Assembly (NCBI GenBank): GCA_002077045.2
Contig: KZ111140.1
Coordinates: 603,370-667,369, forward strand
DNA length: 64,000 bases
From: Rachicladosporium sp. CCFEE 5018
Lineage: Eukaryota; Ascomycota; Dothideomycetes; Cladosporiales; Cladosporiaceae
Direction: 5' to 3'
This document shows positions 31,866-43,098 of the stretch, piece after piece. Numbering within the stretch: position 1 is the stretch's first letter; every line of letters starts with the position of its first letter. Made by a program: the position numbers and the translations under genes. A model generated the notes under the pieces. It saw only the letters and a program-made list of their open reading frames with translations. It had not been told where the DNA came from and made no database searches.

Positions 31866-33662
31866 TCTTGCTGCATGGGATTGTTGTCGCGCCGACGGGA
31901 TATATAGTAGCGTGGGCGTAGAGTGGAGCGCTCCAACGGAGACACCTGACGTTTGGGTTACTGCAGAGGAAGATCCCAGTCCAGGTGAACTAGCACTGCT
32001 TCGAGAAGGTCGCGAGTGTGCTGCTGTCGCGCAGCCGGTGCCGGAGTGCACTTGAGCACCAGTGAATGGCTACGTTCGTATGTTTGATCAAGTGATGTCC
32101 GCACTCCAGAATCGCTTGTGCGTCGACGTCCACTCTTTGTGATATGAGATTCTCGTATTACTCGACCTCTCCGGACTAAGGCCGTTCCTCTGCCGTAAAG
32201 TGCTCGTTGTGTGTGACGCTGATTAGCACACCGCAATGTTGCTAGTCGTCGGCCCGCGTTCTGATCTCGTAAGTAGTGCCGTAAGGCCATACGCTAGGCA
32301 GGCGTCGCGTGCAGGCCCTGATCGTGTGTGGCCAAAGTGCCGAATAGTGGTGTCGTCCGTGAGGTAGGCATACACAATCTGCGAGAGACAACAGAGGAGA
32401 GGAGGAGTCAGCAGTGCAAGCACCCTCATGCGCGAGCGTTGAGGTTGTCATTGCGATAACGCAGGCAGACAGCAGTACATGCAGTCGGAGCGCTAGCCGT
32501 ACTCCGCCGCACAATAGGGCGAAGTCTATCCGGCCTCATCGGGGTCTTGAATGCGTGGGGGACAGCAAGAGAGTCATGGCGGATGGTCCGATTGCCTTCG
32601 AGTCACCCTGTGGTCAGCCCACGACCGTTGGCGATAAGCCCTGCGCCATTCTGTCGCGTGCACGGGGCGGGCACGTGTGGCTTCTGGTTGCGCCATCTCC
32701 AATCGTTGGGTGTTCTCCGGTCGTCGTCTCTGGCTCCGGGCATTGTAAAGATCCTCATAGCGAATCGTCATCAATTGTCGGGCATCTTCACTGATGTAAC
32801 CTTGTTCGGTTCGCAACACCGCTCCTCGTCGCGATGTCAGGAACCACCTTCCGCATCAAGTAATCCCACATGCATGAATCACTCTATCGTCGGACTGCGG
32901 ACCGCGCCTGCAGCCTTCGAGAAGCCTACCGTGGGCTCGGGTTTCATTGGTGGGGGAACGAGATGCCCGACGGCGAAGTCCTACATGTACATTGACTCGG
33001 TCGCGTCGGTAGAACCACGTACCAATCATCCTCAGTGTTTACATACTCGGGATTCATGCACACTCGTCAGCACGATAGTGGTAGTGTGCATACTCCTGTC
33101 ATACGCGGAAAGCATCGTCACAAGGAAGCACTGATCAAGCCGGTCCAAGTGCTTCCTCGAACAACTGTTTCCTGCTGCTGATGGACTGGACGAAGTCCTG
33201 GCGCGGCACGCGCTTGAGGACAGAGATGGACCACTCGAGAAGTCTGCGCGTTCGACACTGCTAGCGAGACTGCAATGCGAGAACCACTTGTTGCTGACGC
33301 TGTCTAGGAGAACTCCTAGAGGAGGAACATTTCCCGCCGACAGCGTAGGTAGATCTGCACTATCGCGGCGCTGCGTATATCAGCATTGTCCTGTGCCTTG
33401 AGTCGCTGAGCGCTCCGCTTCTGTTGTCCACTCCTTGTGTGATTGTCGACTGCACCGCGGAAGCGAAGGATGGCTGATATTTCACTGGAGCGATCGACGC
33501 AGGCAGGGTGCTGCCTCCCTCTGGCCCGTTGCAATGAGCAATGCACTCTCGCAGCTGAGAGGATAGATGATGGAAATCGACGGGACATCTTCTGAGCTGT
33601 CACACGGGTATAGTCTATCAATTTATGCTGTATCGTTCGCACTGCTGCGTAGCCAGATCTCA
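31866..33662. other. 1.8 kb without a supported gene, possible gene remnant
   Basis: Apart from a possible 5' extension of the Ser-rich gene (to about 32076), no convincing ORF is present. On the minus strand near 32574-32819 an 81-codon ORF contains EDARQLMTIRYEDLYNAR, which faintly recalls the RRRSYDDLYN segment of the SprT/BTB-like protein. It could be a decayed fragment, but the similarity is too short to assert. The rest shows stops in all frames. Confidence 0.35.
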
Positions 33663-34511
33663 TCACCACAGCGATAGGGCCAGATAAATCCCCACGATCG
33701 CCGCACCAAGCCACCCAACCCCTTGCAACCAATTCCGCTTCACCTCTGCTCTTTCCCTCACTTCCTCATCTAGCGCAGTCACAATATCGACACACAGCCT
33801 GAACAGCTCGTCCGCTGCCTCAACAGCCTCTCGCCGTTCGTCTTCCGAGAGCAACGCGTCACCTTCAGTCAGCCGCGTCTTGAACTCTGCCTTGATGTCT
33901 TCTCCGTCGCTTTTCCCGTCAAAAGACAAGAAGGTGTATCCAGGCCGTGACAAGTCCGAGAAAGATCCCATCGAAGCGAAGCTCTTCGGTGACGGCCAAA
34001 AGCCCGGGCCAGCTCTCGAAAGCTCTTTACGGATATGTCGACCTCCAGAGAAAATAGCCATGTACATGACCCACATGTACGCGATCAACACGTATGGTTT
34101 GTGTCGTAAGCAGTTATTGATATTGTCGCTGATAGCTCCAAGCGCGACCTGCGTGCGCGCAGGCGGAACTTTGGCACCCAAGCTCCGCAAGTCGTTCTGG
34201 AGACGCGAATTTCGAGCCAGCCCGTGAGTCCGCAGTGTCATGAGCCAACGAACGACTGCACGCGAGTGGTCTCTTCGCTCGAGCGGATGTTCTTGAGCGA
34301 GTTCATCGAGCGCCTCTTCGATGTCGATGTAGATCCGAGCAAAGACTGAGAGACCTAGGGCGTAGAGGGAAGTATCTTTCGCACATTGTGGCAGCGCGAG
34401 AGGAATTCGCGCAGTGATCAATTTGTTGAGCTCGGCGTGTATGACGCGAGTGGATGTATTGATCTCTGTCGATATAGATGGTTTTGGCGCAGGCTCGCGG
34501 ATGTCTCCCAT
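33663..34511 (-). CDS. Heme-oxygenase-like protein with C-terminal membrane anchor
   Basis: A 282-aa single-exon ORF from an ATG at 34511. The N-terminal segment TRVIHAELNKLITARIPLALP places a His at residue 25, where heme oxygenases have the proximal heme ligand. PYVLIAYMWVMYMAIFSGGRHIRKEL matches the distal-helix region, where classical enzymes have a Gly-rich kink (here SGGR). A hydrophobic C-terminal segment (GVGWLGAAIVGIYLALSLW, 264-282) would serve as a tail anchor, as in Hmx1 and HO-1. Canonical enzymes open heme to biliverdin, CO and iron. Overall similarity is to the fungal heme-oxygenase-like group, so activity is not assured. Confidence 0.7.
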   Translation of the reverse strand: MGDIREPAPKPSISTEINTSTRVIHAELNKLITARIPLALPQCAKDTSLYALGLSVFARIYIDIEEALDELAQEHPLERRDHSRAVVRWLMTLRTHGLARNSRLQNDLRSLGAKVPPARTQVALGAISDNINNCLRHKPYVLIAYMWVMYMAIFSGGRHIRKELSRAGPGFWPSPKSFASMGSFSDLSRPGYTFLSFDGKSDGEDIKAEFKTRLTEGDALLSEDERREAVEAADELFRLCVDIVTALDEEVRERAEVKRNWLQGVGWLGAAIVGIYLALSLW

Positions 34512-35253
34512 GGTGGCTATTGTAGTGCAGTGGCAATGACCGGCAGAGGTTGCGCCTTTGCAGACTGCTATATGTTCGATCCGTACAAGGCCTCTCCGCC
34601 AGCAACCAGATAGGACGTGCCAAATATTTGCAGCTTGCTATCCCAAACGCAATGAATGAGTGTGTATGCTTTGCAAACGACTAGTCCAGAGAAAATGATG
34701 ATGGGTGGTCTGCAGATCAGGCGATCATATCCAGAGGTCCAAACGTGTACACCTGATCAAGGCGGCAGGTCACAGTGTCGCCAGCGAGATCGACACAAGC
34801 CATCGTGTGGTCCATCTAGGTGCCTACAGAGTCCTTCAATGATCATTTCCGCCTGGCGAGGATAGCAGAGTCCTGCAAAATGCAAGGCATCATGAAAATC
34901 AAGGTTCAACAGTCTCGGATCGGATGTTGAAAGTAAGCTCGCGGGACGGGTGAAGCCGCCTCTCCGGCATAGCAACCGTTTGACAACAAACTGCGATGGA
35001 TATCACAAAGGTCTGGCCAACAAAAGTCTATATGTCATTGGTCTAAAGAACGCCGTCGCACTCATTAGGCCTTCCAAGTCGCTTCTTTTCCCAGTGTTGA
35101 GGCTTTCGTGGAGCGATCTGGTCGACAGGGTGAACTCAACGCGACCTCACGCTACCACAACACAGCCTCCAATCGTACATTCCTCGAGATCTGCACCCCA
35201 CTTCATGACCCAGACACCCAGTCGCACGCGCTGCCGGCAGCACTGAAGACGCA
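34512..35253. promoter_or_regulatory. Divergent intergenic region of the heme-oxygenase-like gene and Ase1
   Basis: About 740 bp between two divergent starts, so it should contain both promoters. I see no conserved box that I can name with confidence, and no ORF of merit. Confidence 0.45.
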
Positions 35254-37691
35254 ATGGATACGAGCTACCTGTCGCAGCAGGTCACGACGATCATAGAGCG
35301 ATTGCATGGCTTCTTTGACGAGATTGGCGTGCCCAGTCATGAGCGGGATTCTCGAGAGTCGGAGGTGAGCCTGGGCGCATAGCACTGTTCGAAATGCAGT
35401 ACTGACAATTCGAACAGCTCTTCTCAGCCCTCTCCGAAACCCTCCACAACCAACTCAATCTCGTCGCGAAGGAGAAGCACGATCTTACCGAGGAAGCGCG
35501 ACGCCTTATCAAGCTGATCCGCCAGCTAGAGCGCTCGATAGACAATGCGAAGCCCGAGGACGACTACAGCGCGGAGGAGAGCGTCACCTACCCTTTGTTG
35601 ACATGCATACAAGCGCTGAAGGAGAAGCACCACACAGTCGCCAAGCTCCATCGCGAGCGATACGAGCAAGTCAAGAAGCTCGTTGAAGCACTGGAGTCGT
35701 ATGCTTCACATCTGGAGCCATCGTTCGTGCGCATCAAGCTTCCTCCCACAGATCCCAACGCGAAGCTTCCGCCGACTTTCGATCTGAGCCCAACTTATGT
35801 CGCTTCACTCGATACGGAGTTCACGCGAGTATATGAGGAGTACAACAAGCGACTTCTGCAGGTACAGCAAACAGCCGAGGAGATCGTCAACTTATGGTCA
35901 GAGCTTGGTACACCACAGGCGCAGATTGACAGTCATATTGTGCAGTGCTCACGTGAGGCACCCGAGCAGCTTGGTCTGCACCAGGAGGATGTGAAGAAGC
36001 TAACAGCTAAGCGCGAGAAGCTAATCGCGGAGAGAGCACAGCGGGAGAAGAAGCTGAAGGAGTTGAGAGTAGCTGTAGAGGGACTGTGGGATCGATTGAG
36101 CGTCGATGATGCAGAGCGCAGACAATTTCTTGCTGCGAATCGGGGATGTGGCATCAGGCAGATCAATGAGTTCGAGGACGAGCTATCACGACTGAACAAG
36201 TTGAAGAGGCAAAATCTGCACTTGTTCGTGGAGGATGCGCGTTTCAGACTGCAAGAGCTATGGGACAGTCTGTTCTACTCAGAGGAGGAGATGCTGGAAT
36301 TCGCGCCTGCATTCAGTGATGTGTACTCTGACGCGCTGCTGTCTGCGCATGAGCAGGAAATCGGGCGATTGGAGGCACTCAAGGAGCAGCGCGCACCAAT
36401 CATCGCTGCCGTCGATCGCCACAGAAGCTTGATCAAGGACCGTGAGGACCTGGAGAAAAGCAGTCAGGACGCATCGAGACTCATGGCGAAGGGCCAGAAG
36501 GGCGAGCGACGAGACCCTGGCAAGCTTCTGCGCGAGGAGAAGATGCGCAAGCGTATTACGAAGGACCTGCCGAAGGTGGAAGCCGAGCTGCGCAGGACGC
36601 TTGAGGCTTGGGAGGACGAGTACGGGCGGCCGTTCTGTGTGCACGGCCAGCGATATCTGGACGAGCTTGAGGCCGCTTCAGCAAAGGCGCCACCACCCAG
36701 AAGCAAGACGCCCAATGCTCTTGCACCACCTCGCGAAGCACCCAAAAGTGCAGGCCGACCACAGCCACAATCGCAATCTCGAGCAGGCACTATGTGCGGC
36801 CCACCGCCTTCACGCAGTAAGACGCCCACGGCGAGCTTGACCCGCAACCCGCTCTCCGCGTCCGTCATGTCGACTTCAATGATGACAGCCTCGGTCTCTT
36901 CGCACAGCAGTACCCTATCAAAGCCAATGTCGCCCTCCAAGATCGGTCACCCAGGCAGTCGCCTTCCCATGAGCAACCTTCGAGACGGTAACAATTCTCC
37001 AGAACGCAAGCTCCGGCCCACACACCCTTCACACAAATCCGAGGACCTTGGCTCGACTCTTCGCGGCCGCATGGGACCGCCAGCCCGTGCTCCACCGCCA
37101 AAGATGAAAGATCTCTTCAACCCTCCCACGCCCTCCACCACCTACTACACCAACCCCGAAGACGACGAGAACGCTCAACGCAGCGCTAGTGTGATCCGGC
37201 ATCGCTCGCCTGAGGACCCCTACGACGAGGCCGGCCGCTACAGGAGCCATCCACCCAGCTACGCGTCTCCAAATAACTCGCACACCTCGATGCCGCCTCC
37301 CCCTCGACCCACATACCCCCGCGCTCCACAAAGCCAAGACTCCCACTATGCTCCCTCCGCCGCCTCCTCGCGCCCCATGAGCGTTGCATCAGGCCACTCC
37401 TACCCTCTCGCACCGCCTAGTAGGCAGACGTCCAACACATCATCAATGATGACGGGTTCTCAAGCAAGTGGGAGCGAGAACTGGGAGAGCTACACGGATG
37501 CTTCTGATACGGAAGATTACCAGGGGAGTGACATTGGGGCTGGGAGACCTATCTTTGTGGGTGGTAGCGGGACGCTGAAGAGGGGTGTGCCGAGTCCGGT
37601 GAGCAGGGGCGGGGATAAGAGGGTTAGGGATGGGGAGGATGGGGGTGGGAGTGGGGGCTGGAGGGATGAGGAGCTTTGGGAGGTGTATTGA
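35254..37691 (+). CDS. ase1: Ase1/PRC1/MAP65 microtubule bundler
   Basis: Exon 1 (35254-35364, MDTSYLSQQVTTIIERLHGF) joins exon 2 (35418-37691) in phase 0 to give 794 aa. The GTGAGC-to-AACAG intron is 53 nt and has a CTGAC branch site. Residues 1-330 are almost continuous coiled coil. The spectrin-like microtubule-binding part includes LWDRLSVDDAERRQFLAAN, LKRQNLHLFVEDARFRLQELW and EDEYGRPFCVHGQRYL, hallmarks of the family. The C-terminal 350 residues are Pro/Ser/Arg-rich and disordered with many SP/TP sites, consistent with cell-cycle phosphorylation. Ase1 dimers cross-link antiparallel microtubules at the spindle midzone. Confidence 0.93.
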
Positions 37692-38576
37692 TCGCACTTT
37701 CTATGAGGCAGTCCTGTGTCGATTGGGATGAGGAGGCGCATTGGGATTAGGAAAGGTCGTGATTTCCGGTTGGATGGGCTTTGGCGTTGTTCTGGGAGGA
37801 AAGGCGTCACGCGAGTATAAGGCATCCGGCATCTGTTACTTGCTGCAATTAGGGGAAGAGGATGCATGCCGGGCGATGGCAACGAAAGCTTGTATTGTAC
37901 ACTAGCTAGACTTCGTAACGAGATCGAAGCTTACTTTCACCCTTCCATGTGCACCCATTCGATCCCAGCGATCTGTGGCACTGCACCACAGCTCCGTTCA
38001 ATCTCGTACAACCGTTAACGGCTCCAGTGAATACCGCTGGCCTCGATGAAAGATCTGTTCCGATCTGTAGCAGATTCAAAGAGTCGATATGCTGTCGCAG
38101 TAGTCCAGGTCCACGACCGTTATATTGGATGTTAACGCTGGACAGATTCCTGCCGCGCGAGCTCGACCATCATCGCATGCCTCCGCACTCCCAACGCCCA
38201 GACTTTGCCACGCGCGACGACTACTCATCGCCAGCAACTGGTGCCAACGCCATACCGCTTGGTTGGCGCGATCGTACGCAGACTGAATAATCGAGCATGA
38301 CGCCGAAGCTCTCGCTGCTGCGCTTGCCTTGATCGCACTCAGCAGAGGCGAGGACGGTCCTCAATCGAGTTTGGCGAATGGTACAGGAACCGAAGGCAAG
38401 CCGCCAGCGTCGGAAGAGACGGATAGATAGTCGCGGCCGGCTATCGGTTTCCGCCTCCAGTCTAGTACGCCGTTCGGTTACGTCGAATCTGGAGTGCTTG
38501 AGCGCATGCCATTTCCGGTCAGGGTCTTACAATTTCCGCAAATGCATCCCGTGCGCATGTTATGGTGGCCATCGTC
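37692..38576. other. Convergent intergenic region
   Basis: About 885 bp between the Ase1 stop (+) and the NOPCHAP1-like stop (-). No ORF here has a recognisable domain. Likely content is two 3' UTRs and spacer. Confidence 0.45.
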
Positions 38577-39155
38577 TCAAGTCACTTCCTCAACCCCAAC
38601 CGCCTTCTCCTCCCTCCTCCCCATAAGCTTGCCCAGCACCTCCTCATCCTCATCCTCTCCATCCTCCTCCTCGCTCCCACTACTCTCCTCCCCCTCCTTC
38701 GTCTCCTCGAGCACGCCCAAACCCAGATTCATCTCAATATACCGCTCCCCATCCTGCACATCCTCCAAACTCTCCCCCTCCCTCAACTCCTCATTCGCCT
38801 TCTTCATTTGTGGCAGAAACGCTCCGAGTCGGCTGGCCAGATCCCCTGCGCCTCCCAATCCAGCACCGCCAATGCGAGGTTTCTTCGTCGCTGGGAGGGT
38901 GGTGACTTCGGCGTCGGAGTCGGAGGCGAGAGAGTCGATGTCGTCGCTGTCGTCTTCGCTGGAGGAGCTGGAGGAGCTGGCCTCGGAGTCCTCTTCGTCG
39001 CTTGAGGCGTGGGAAGTCATGCTTTCGTCGACTGCTAGCTCGCCCGAGACGCTGCTCTGCGCATCTGTATCCGTCATGTCGGACTCAGTGGCTGACAAAG
39101 CAGAGTCAACTCCACCCGGTAGCTTACTGGAGCGTTCATAGGAGTTACTGAGCAT
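38577..39155 (-). CDS. NOPCHAP1/DUF4598-like protein
   Basis: ATG at 39155 gives 192 aa. A Ser/Asp/Glu-rich N-terminal half is followed by a core DLASRLGAFLPQMKKANEEL and ERYIEMNLGLGVLEE, the DUF4598 signature. An acidic stretch and a short basic tail follow. The human member (NOPCHAP1) links box C/D snoRNP protein NOP58 to the R2TP/AAA chaperones. A role in snoRNP assembly is therefore inferred by family. The length fits. Its neighbour is the ribosome-biogenesis gene enp1, on the same strand. Confidence 0.75.
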   Translation of the reverse strand: MLSNSYERSSKLPGGVDSALSATESDMTDTDAQSSVSGELAVDESMTSHASSDEEDSEASSSSSSSEDDSDDIDSLASDSDAEVTTLPATKKPRIGGAGLGGAGDLASRLGAFLPQMKKANEELREGESLEDVQDGERYIEMNLGLGVLEETKEGEESSGSEEEDGEDEDEEVLGKLMGRREEKAVGVEEVT

Positions 39156-39271
39156 AGTGTTGACAATTTGACGTAGGTAGGTAGTTTTCGAGAATTTTAA
39201 GGTCATATACTGTGGAATTCGACCGACGCGCACTAGCGTCGGATGTCACCGGCCAGTCAATTCGAGGCATG

Positions 39272-39328
39272 CTTATTTCGATCTTTCCGAAATAAGAGGA
39301 ACCCTTATTTCGATTTTCTCGGAATAAG
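39272..39328. repeat. Two adjacent 9-bp inverted repeats with identical arms
   Basis: CTTATTTCG (39272-39280) pairs perfectly with CGAAATAAG (39288-39296). The same CTTATTTCG recurs at 39304-39312 and pairs with CGGAATAAG (39320-39328) with one wobble. The two hairpins lie between the NOPCHAP1-like promoter and the enp1 3' end, so they could be operator-like sites or RNA hairpins. Confidence 0.7.
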
Positions 39329-39548
39329 AAATATCTAGACTTAGAGTAGAGCGTAACACTCTTTTCCATGGAATCACCGACGAATGCTAGCTCCGGATAC
39401 TGCCGAGCCACTTCCGTTCATTGTAATCGAAGAGGGACGGGCATGTAGTGTACGATGAACTCTTGTTCATATAGCGATCACATAGCTCTCAGCAAGCCAG
39501 CTGCAGCTCGGCTACATTCGAGACCCTCATCATTACACACTTTCCTTC

Positions 39549-41036
39549 TCAGACCCCACCCATGGTATCATCACCTCCTCCCTCCCTCTCCGGCTCAACC
39601 ATCACGCCCCTCCCCCTGCCCTCCAACAACTCCCTCCTAACCTCCGGTCCAATCTGCTTATGTCCCCTGACAAGCAGCAGATCCAGCAAAGCCTCCCTCT
39701 GATCCTCCGTAATTTCATTCTTGTACCTCTGCGCAAAGGCGAGTAGACTCTGATGCCACAGCACCGGCAACTTGAGATCATTAGCCGTGGTCTTATACCC
39801 CCTCATCTCGCTATCTCCGGAAGGCTGAGCGCGGAATCGCAGGAAGTGAAACACTAATGCGTCAACGACGCGGTAGGGAAGAGCGTACTTCTTCTCCAGT
39901 AGTATGCGGATGAAGATATTACAAGCTCCTGCGCTTTCGACGTCTGAGGCCATTTGCTCAGCGCCGATCTCGCAAAGACGGTAGATCGCTGTTGCGGAGT
40001 GCAGGACCGGCACGCTGACTCGGGCCAGGACTGAGGAGACTATGGCTGCTTCTCGGAGGGTGCAGGTGCCTGACGCTACAAGCGGGAAGAGGAGGCCGCG
40101 GAAAAAGGCTGCGGGTTTGTAGAGCGCTTTCTTGAGGGCTTTGTAGAGATGGACGTTTAGTTTCTTCGTTTCGAGAATGTCGCCTCGTACGCGGGGGAGT
40201 AGGATGTCCTGACAGAAGGCTTGTGCTAGCGCTGGCCGGGATGAGACGAACAGTTTCGTGGCTTCGTAGGTTGCATTTGGCGTCCAGCTGTCAGGCCGAG
40301 TGATGGAGAGCAGGATGTCCCATTGCGGGAGGGTTGGGAGGATTTTGAATGGTTTGGGTAGTTTGCCGGATTTGTAGCGCGAGAGGAGGAGGCCGACTTG
40401 GGTGTAAACTTCTACAACTTTTGCCGGAAGCTCGACTGCGTCGTCTATGTCGCCGCCTCCAAGGACTGGAGGGCGGACAGCGCCGCCAGAGCCTTGCTGC
40501 TGGGCTTCGTGTGCTGCAATCTTTTCGAGTATGAGGTCCGCTAGATTCGTGCCTGGCCCTTGTGACTCGTCTTGCTCGGCGTTTCGTGTGGGGTCTAGAA
40601 GTGTGGATGGATCGAAGGAGGGATTGAATTTCTCCCATGCTGCAGCATCCTCGGGATCGATCTCGATCTCTTCCACCACCTCATCCTCTGATCCCCATGC
40701 CTCCTCCTCGTCATACTCTCCCACATCTGCCTCCTCTGCCTCATCCTCGCCTCCTACTGGAAATCGGCTCTCGAACGTGAATGCTGGATTTGCCTGAGCC
40801 GGCTTTCCAGCTTCTCGCTCCGCATCATCTTCCGCTGTGAGATCCTGTCCGAGATCTAGAATGCGCCGTGACGCTTTGGCATCGACATAGCCGGTTTGCG
40901 ACTCCTCGGTGCCGTGGGGCTGTTTCCGCTTCTTGGAGTTCTTCTGCTTGAGAGGTTGTGTGGGCGAGTACTCTTCGCTGAGAGGATTGTGGCGACGATC
41001 TGAGCGCATTGACTGTGTGCGGGAAGTGCGAGGCAT
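39549..41036 (-). CDS. enp1: Enp1/bystin, 40S ribosome biogenesis factor
   Basis: I chose the ATG at 41036 (MPRTSRTQSMRSD), which gives 495 aa; the frame is open further but that part reads into the divergent promoter. A charged, acidic N-terminal region precedes the bystin domain. That domain is recognised by LLSRYKSGKLPKPFKILP, ATKLFVSSRPALAQAFCQDI, NVHLYKALKKALYKPAAFFRG, SVPVLHSATAIYRLCEI, RILLEKKYALPYRVVDALVFHF and LPVLWHQSLLAFAQRYKNEI. Enp1 is needed for 20S pre-rRNA processing and small-subunit export from the nucleolus. It is complete, single exon and single copy. Confidence 0.96.
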   Translation of the reverse strand: MPRTSRTQSMRSDRRHNPLSEEYSPTQPLKQKNSKKRKQPHGTEESQTGYVDAKASRRILDLGQDLTAEDDAEREAGKPAQANPAFTFESRFPVGGEDEAEEADVGEYDEEEAWGSEDEVVEEIEIDPEDAAAWEKFNPSFDPSTLLDPTRNAEQDESQGPGTNLADLILEKIAAHEAQQQGSGGAVRPPVLGGGDIDDAVELPAKVVEVYTQVGLLLSRYKSGKLPKPFKILPTLPQWDILLSITRPDSWTPNATYEATKLFVSSRPALAQAFCQDILLPRVRGDILETKKLNVHLYKALKKALYKPAAFFRGLLFPLVASGTCTLREAAIVSSVLARVSVPVLHSATAIYRLCEIGAEQMASDVESAGACNIFIRILLEKKYALPYRVVDALVFHFLRFRAQPSGDSEMRGYKTTANDLKLPVLWHQSLLAFAQRYKNEITEDQREALLDLLLVRGHKQIGPEVRRELLEGRGRGVMVEPEREGGGDDTMGGV

Positions 41037-41279
41037 GTTTGATGAGGTGCATATCAAAGATCCCTTGGTGATCAAGAAATTTGTCGACGCCATCCTCTCG
41101 AATGCCAAGATTTCGATCCACTCAGCAGAGTGTCCGGGGAAAGTCTGCCGAAGACGCGGTTTGGGTCGCGTCGACCTCATATCTTCAGATGTCGAGAATG
41201 TCACTTTCACACTTCATGCCACTGCTCTGCACGTGATTGTACGAAGCCACCGTGCAATCACAAGCTGTTCACGAGCAAG
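41037..41279. promoter_or_regulatory. Divergent enp1-bre2 promoter
   Basis: Only 243 bp separate the two ATGs, so the promoters must overlap. A TGCACGTGATTG sequence with an E-box-like core lies at about 41228-41239. Confidence 0.55.
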
Positions 41280-43098
41280 ATGGCCGAAGTGATGGATACT
41301 AACGGCAGCATGCAGCCTGAAGCTCCGCCACCCATACCCCCAGACAACACTCCAATGGCCGTCAAGCAAGAACCCGTTCAGAACAGCAGCATGACACCAG
41401 CAGAAGTCTTTCAAAGTCAATCCAAGACCCCCGTACCACCGCAGCGAGAACAGCGCGAGAAGAAGGAATCCCTCAAGAAGCGCGAAGCCACAGGCACAGG
41501 CAGCAACTCCACAGCCACGACATCACTCGGCAAACGGAAAGCTCATGCAACGCACGCCTACCCCTCACCCCAACGCTACAATGTCCCGCCACCTCGACCG
41601 CAAGACTATGAAGCCCCTCGCCCGGATATGATGCAAGAGCACGAACCGAATCGCTTCCTCGTGCCGAAAACACATCGAGAACTGTACAAGCCAATGGATC
41701 TCGCGGAGAACAAGCGTGGCTATCGCTACCAGCGTGCGATTGCCGATCAGCTGTTTGCGCATAAGCAGCATTATCGCAGTACGAGTCCGGCGCCGCATAA
41801 CGCGCGGATGAGCTTCGAGGATGCGGATCGCTATATGCATTTCACGACTAATGCGCTGATGGCGACGAATGAGAAGGGGTGGCGGATGGCGCGGGCTAAT
41901 ACGTGTGCACGGGAGGGTGAGCGCTGATTGTGGCCTTGCAAGTGAGGCCCAGTACTGATGATGTGTAGGCACCCTCTACTACGAGATCAAGGTACACCGT
42001 GGTGTGCCCGAATCTGGACCAGACCCTCAGGCCAACGGACCTCAACCCTTCGTGCGCTTCGGCTTTGCCCGCCGCGAAGCGCCACTCGACTCCCCCGTAG
42101 GCTTCGATGGCTACAGCTACGGCGTCACCGACATCCGCTGCGAACCTATGCACCGCTCTCGGCCAAGCAAGCTCTATCAAGCCAAGAAGCCCACCAAGTC
42201 GAAAGCCAAAACACTCCAACAGACCGCGCCAGTATACGTGACCCTCCCACCAGATGACCAGAACGTCAAAGAAGGCGACGTCATCGGTCTCGAGATCCAG
42301 CTTCCCTCCCTCGCTCTCCACCAGAAGATAGTAACAGGTGTCTACAACCCCGCCGTAGACATCGACGATGGTTTCACGCAAGCCAACGCTCCGTCCGTCC
42401 CAGTTCCCGACGAAGCGCCGCTAGACGTAATCCGTGATCGCATTCCTGTGGCGTATAAAGGAAATACCTACTTCGAGATCCTGGACCACGTCGCCACACG
42501 CCCAATGGAAGTATACGCCGACCGAACGACCAACCTCTCTACCTTGAGTACCTCCACAAGTGCCGCAGCCGTAGGAAAGGATGCGATCAAAGCAGCGCCG
42601 AACCCAAATCACGAGCAGCCTGCTCTACGCACTTTGCCCCACTCTGCGATAAGGATCTACAAAAACGGCCAATTACTAGGCACAGCCTTCGAAAACCTCC
42701 TCGCCTTCCTTCCCCCAGCCTCCCAACCCAGCAAAGCCCAAGGCGCCCGCGACGGCGCTTTCGACGACGGTCTGACGGGCTACTTCCCAGCCGTGAGCTG
42801 TTTCTTCGGCGGCATCGTGGAAATGAATTTCGGCGATCTAGAGTGTTTCTGGGCGCCGCCCGAGCATATCGAGCAGCGGTATGAGGCTGTGAGGAAAGCT
42901 AGGGCGCATGGGGGAAGTGGGGAGGCGAGATGGATGCCGGGACGACAGGGACGGGGGGTGGGGGAGAGGTATCGGGAGCAGGTTGCTGAGGATGTTGTGT
43001 TTGATTTGGTGGATGAGGTGGATTTCTTTATGCAGGATGGGGGGGTTGGGGGGGTTGTGGGGAGTGGGGGGTTCGGGGATGGGAATGGCGGAGGGTAG
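41280..43098 (+). CDS. bre2: Bre2/Ash2-like SPRY subunit of the COMPASS H3K4 methyltransferase
   Basis: Exons 41280-41916 and 41969-43098 splice in phase 1 to give 588 aa. The N-terminal 130 residues are Pro/Ser/Lys-rich. The SPRY domain starts near LVPKTHRELYKPMDLAENKRGYRYQ in spirit and includes MSFEDADRYMHFTTNALMAT, KGWRMARANTCAREGTLYYE across the splice, FVRFGFARREAPLDSPVGFDGYSYG, GDVIGLEIQLPSL and FGGIVEMNFG. The SPRY domain is split by inserts, as in yeast Bre2 and fungal Ash2. The protein supports Set1-dependent H3K4 methylation. The C-terminal 50 residues are Gly-rich. Its 3' end overlaps by 71 bp the antisense tail of the truncated ankyrin-like ORF. Confidence 0.9.

Noticed and set aside
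31361..32055. Plus-strand ORFs of 85-115 codons
   Set aside because: They are antisense to the Ser/Arg-rich gene (30303-31865) and mirror its codon pattern.
32574..32819. Minus-strand ORF with YEDLYNAR, as a third SprT/BTB-like fragment
   Set aside because: Only about ten residues resemble the SprT/BTB-like tail. That is too little to claim homology by eye.
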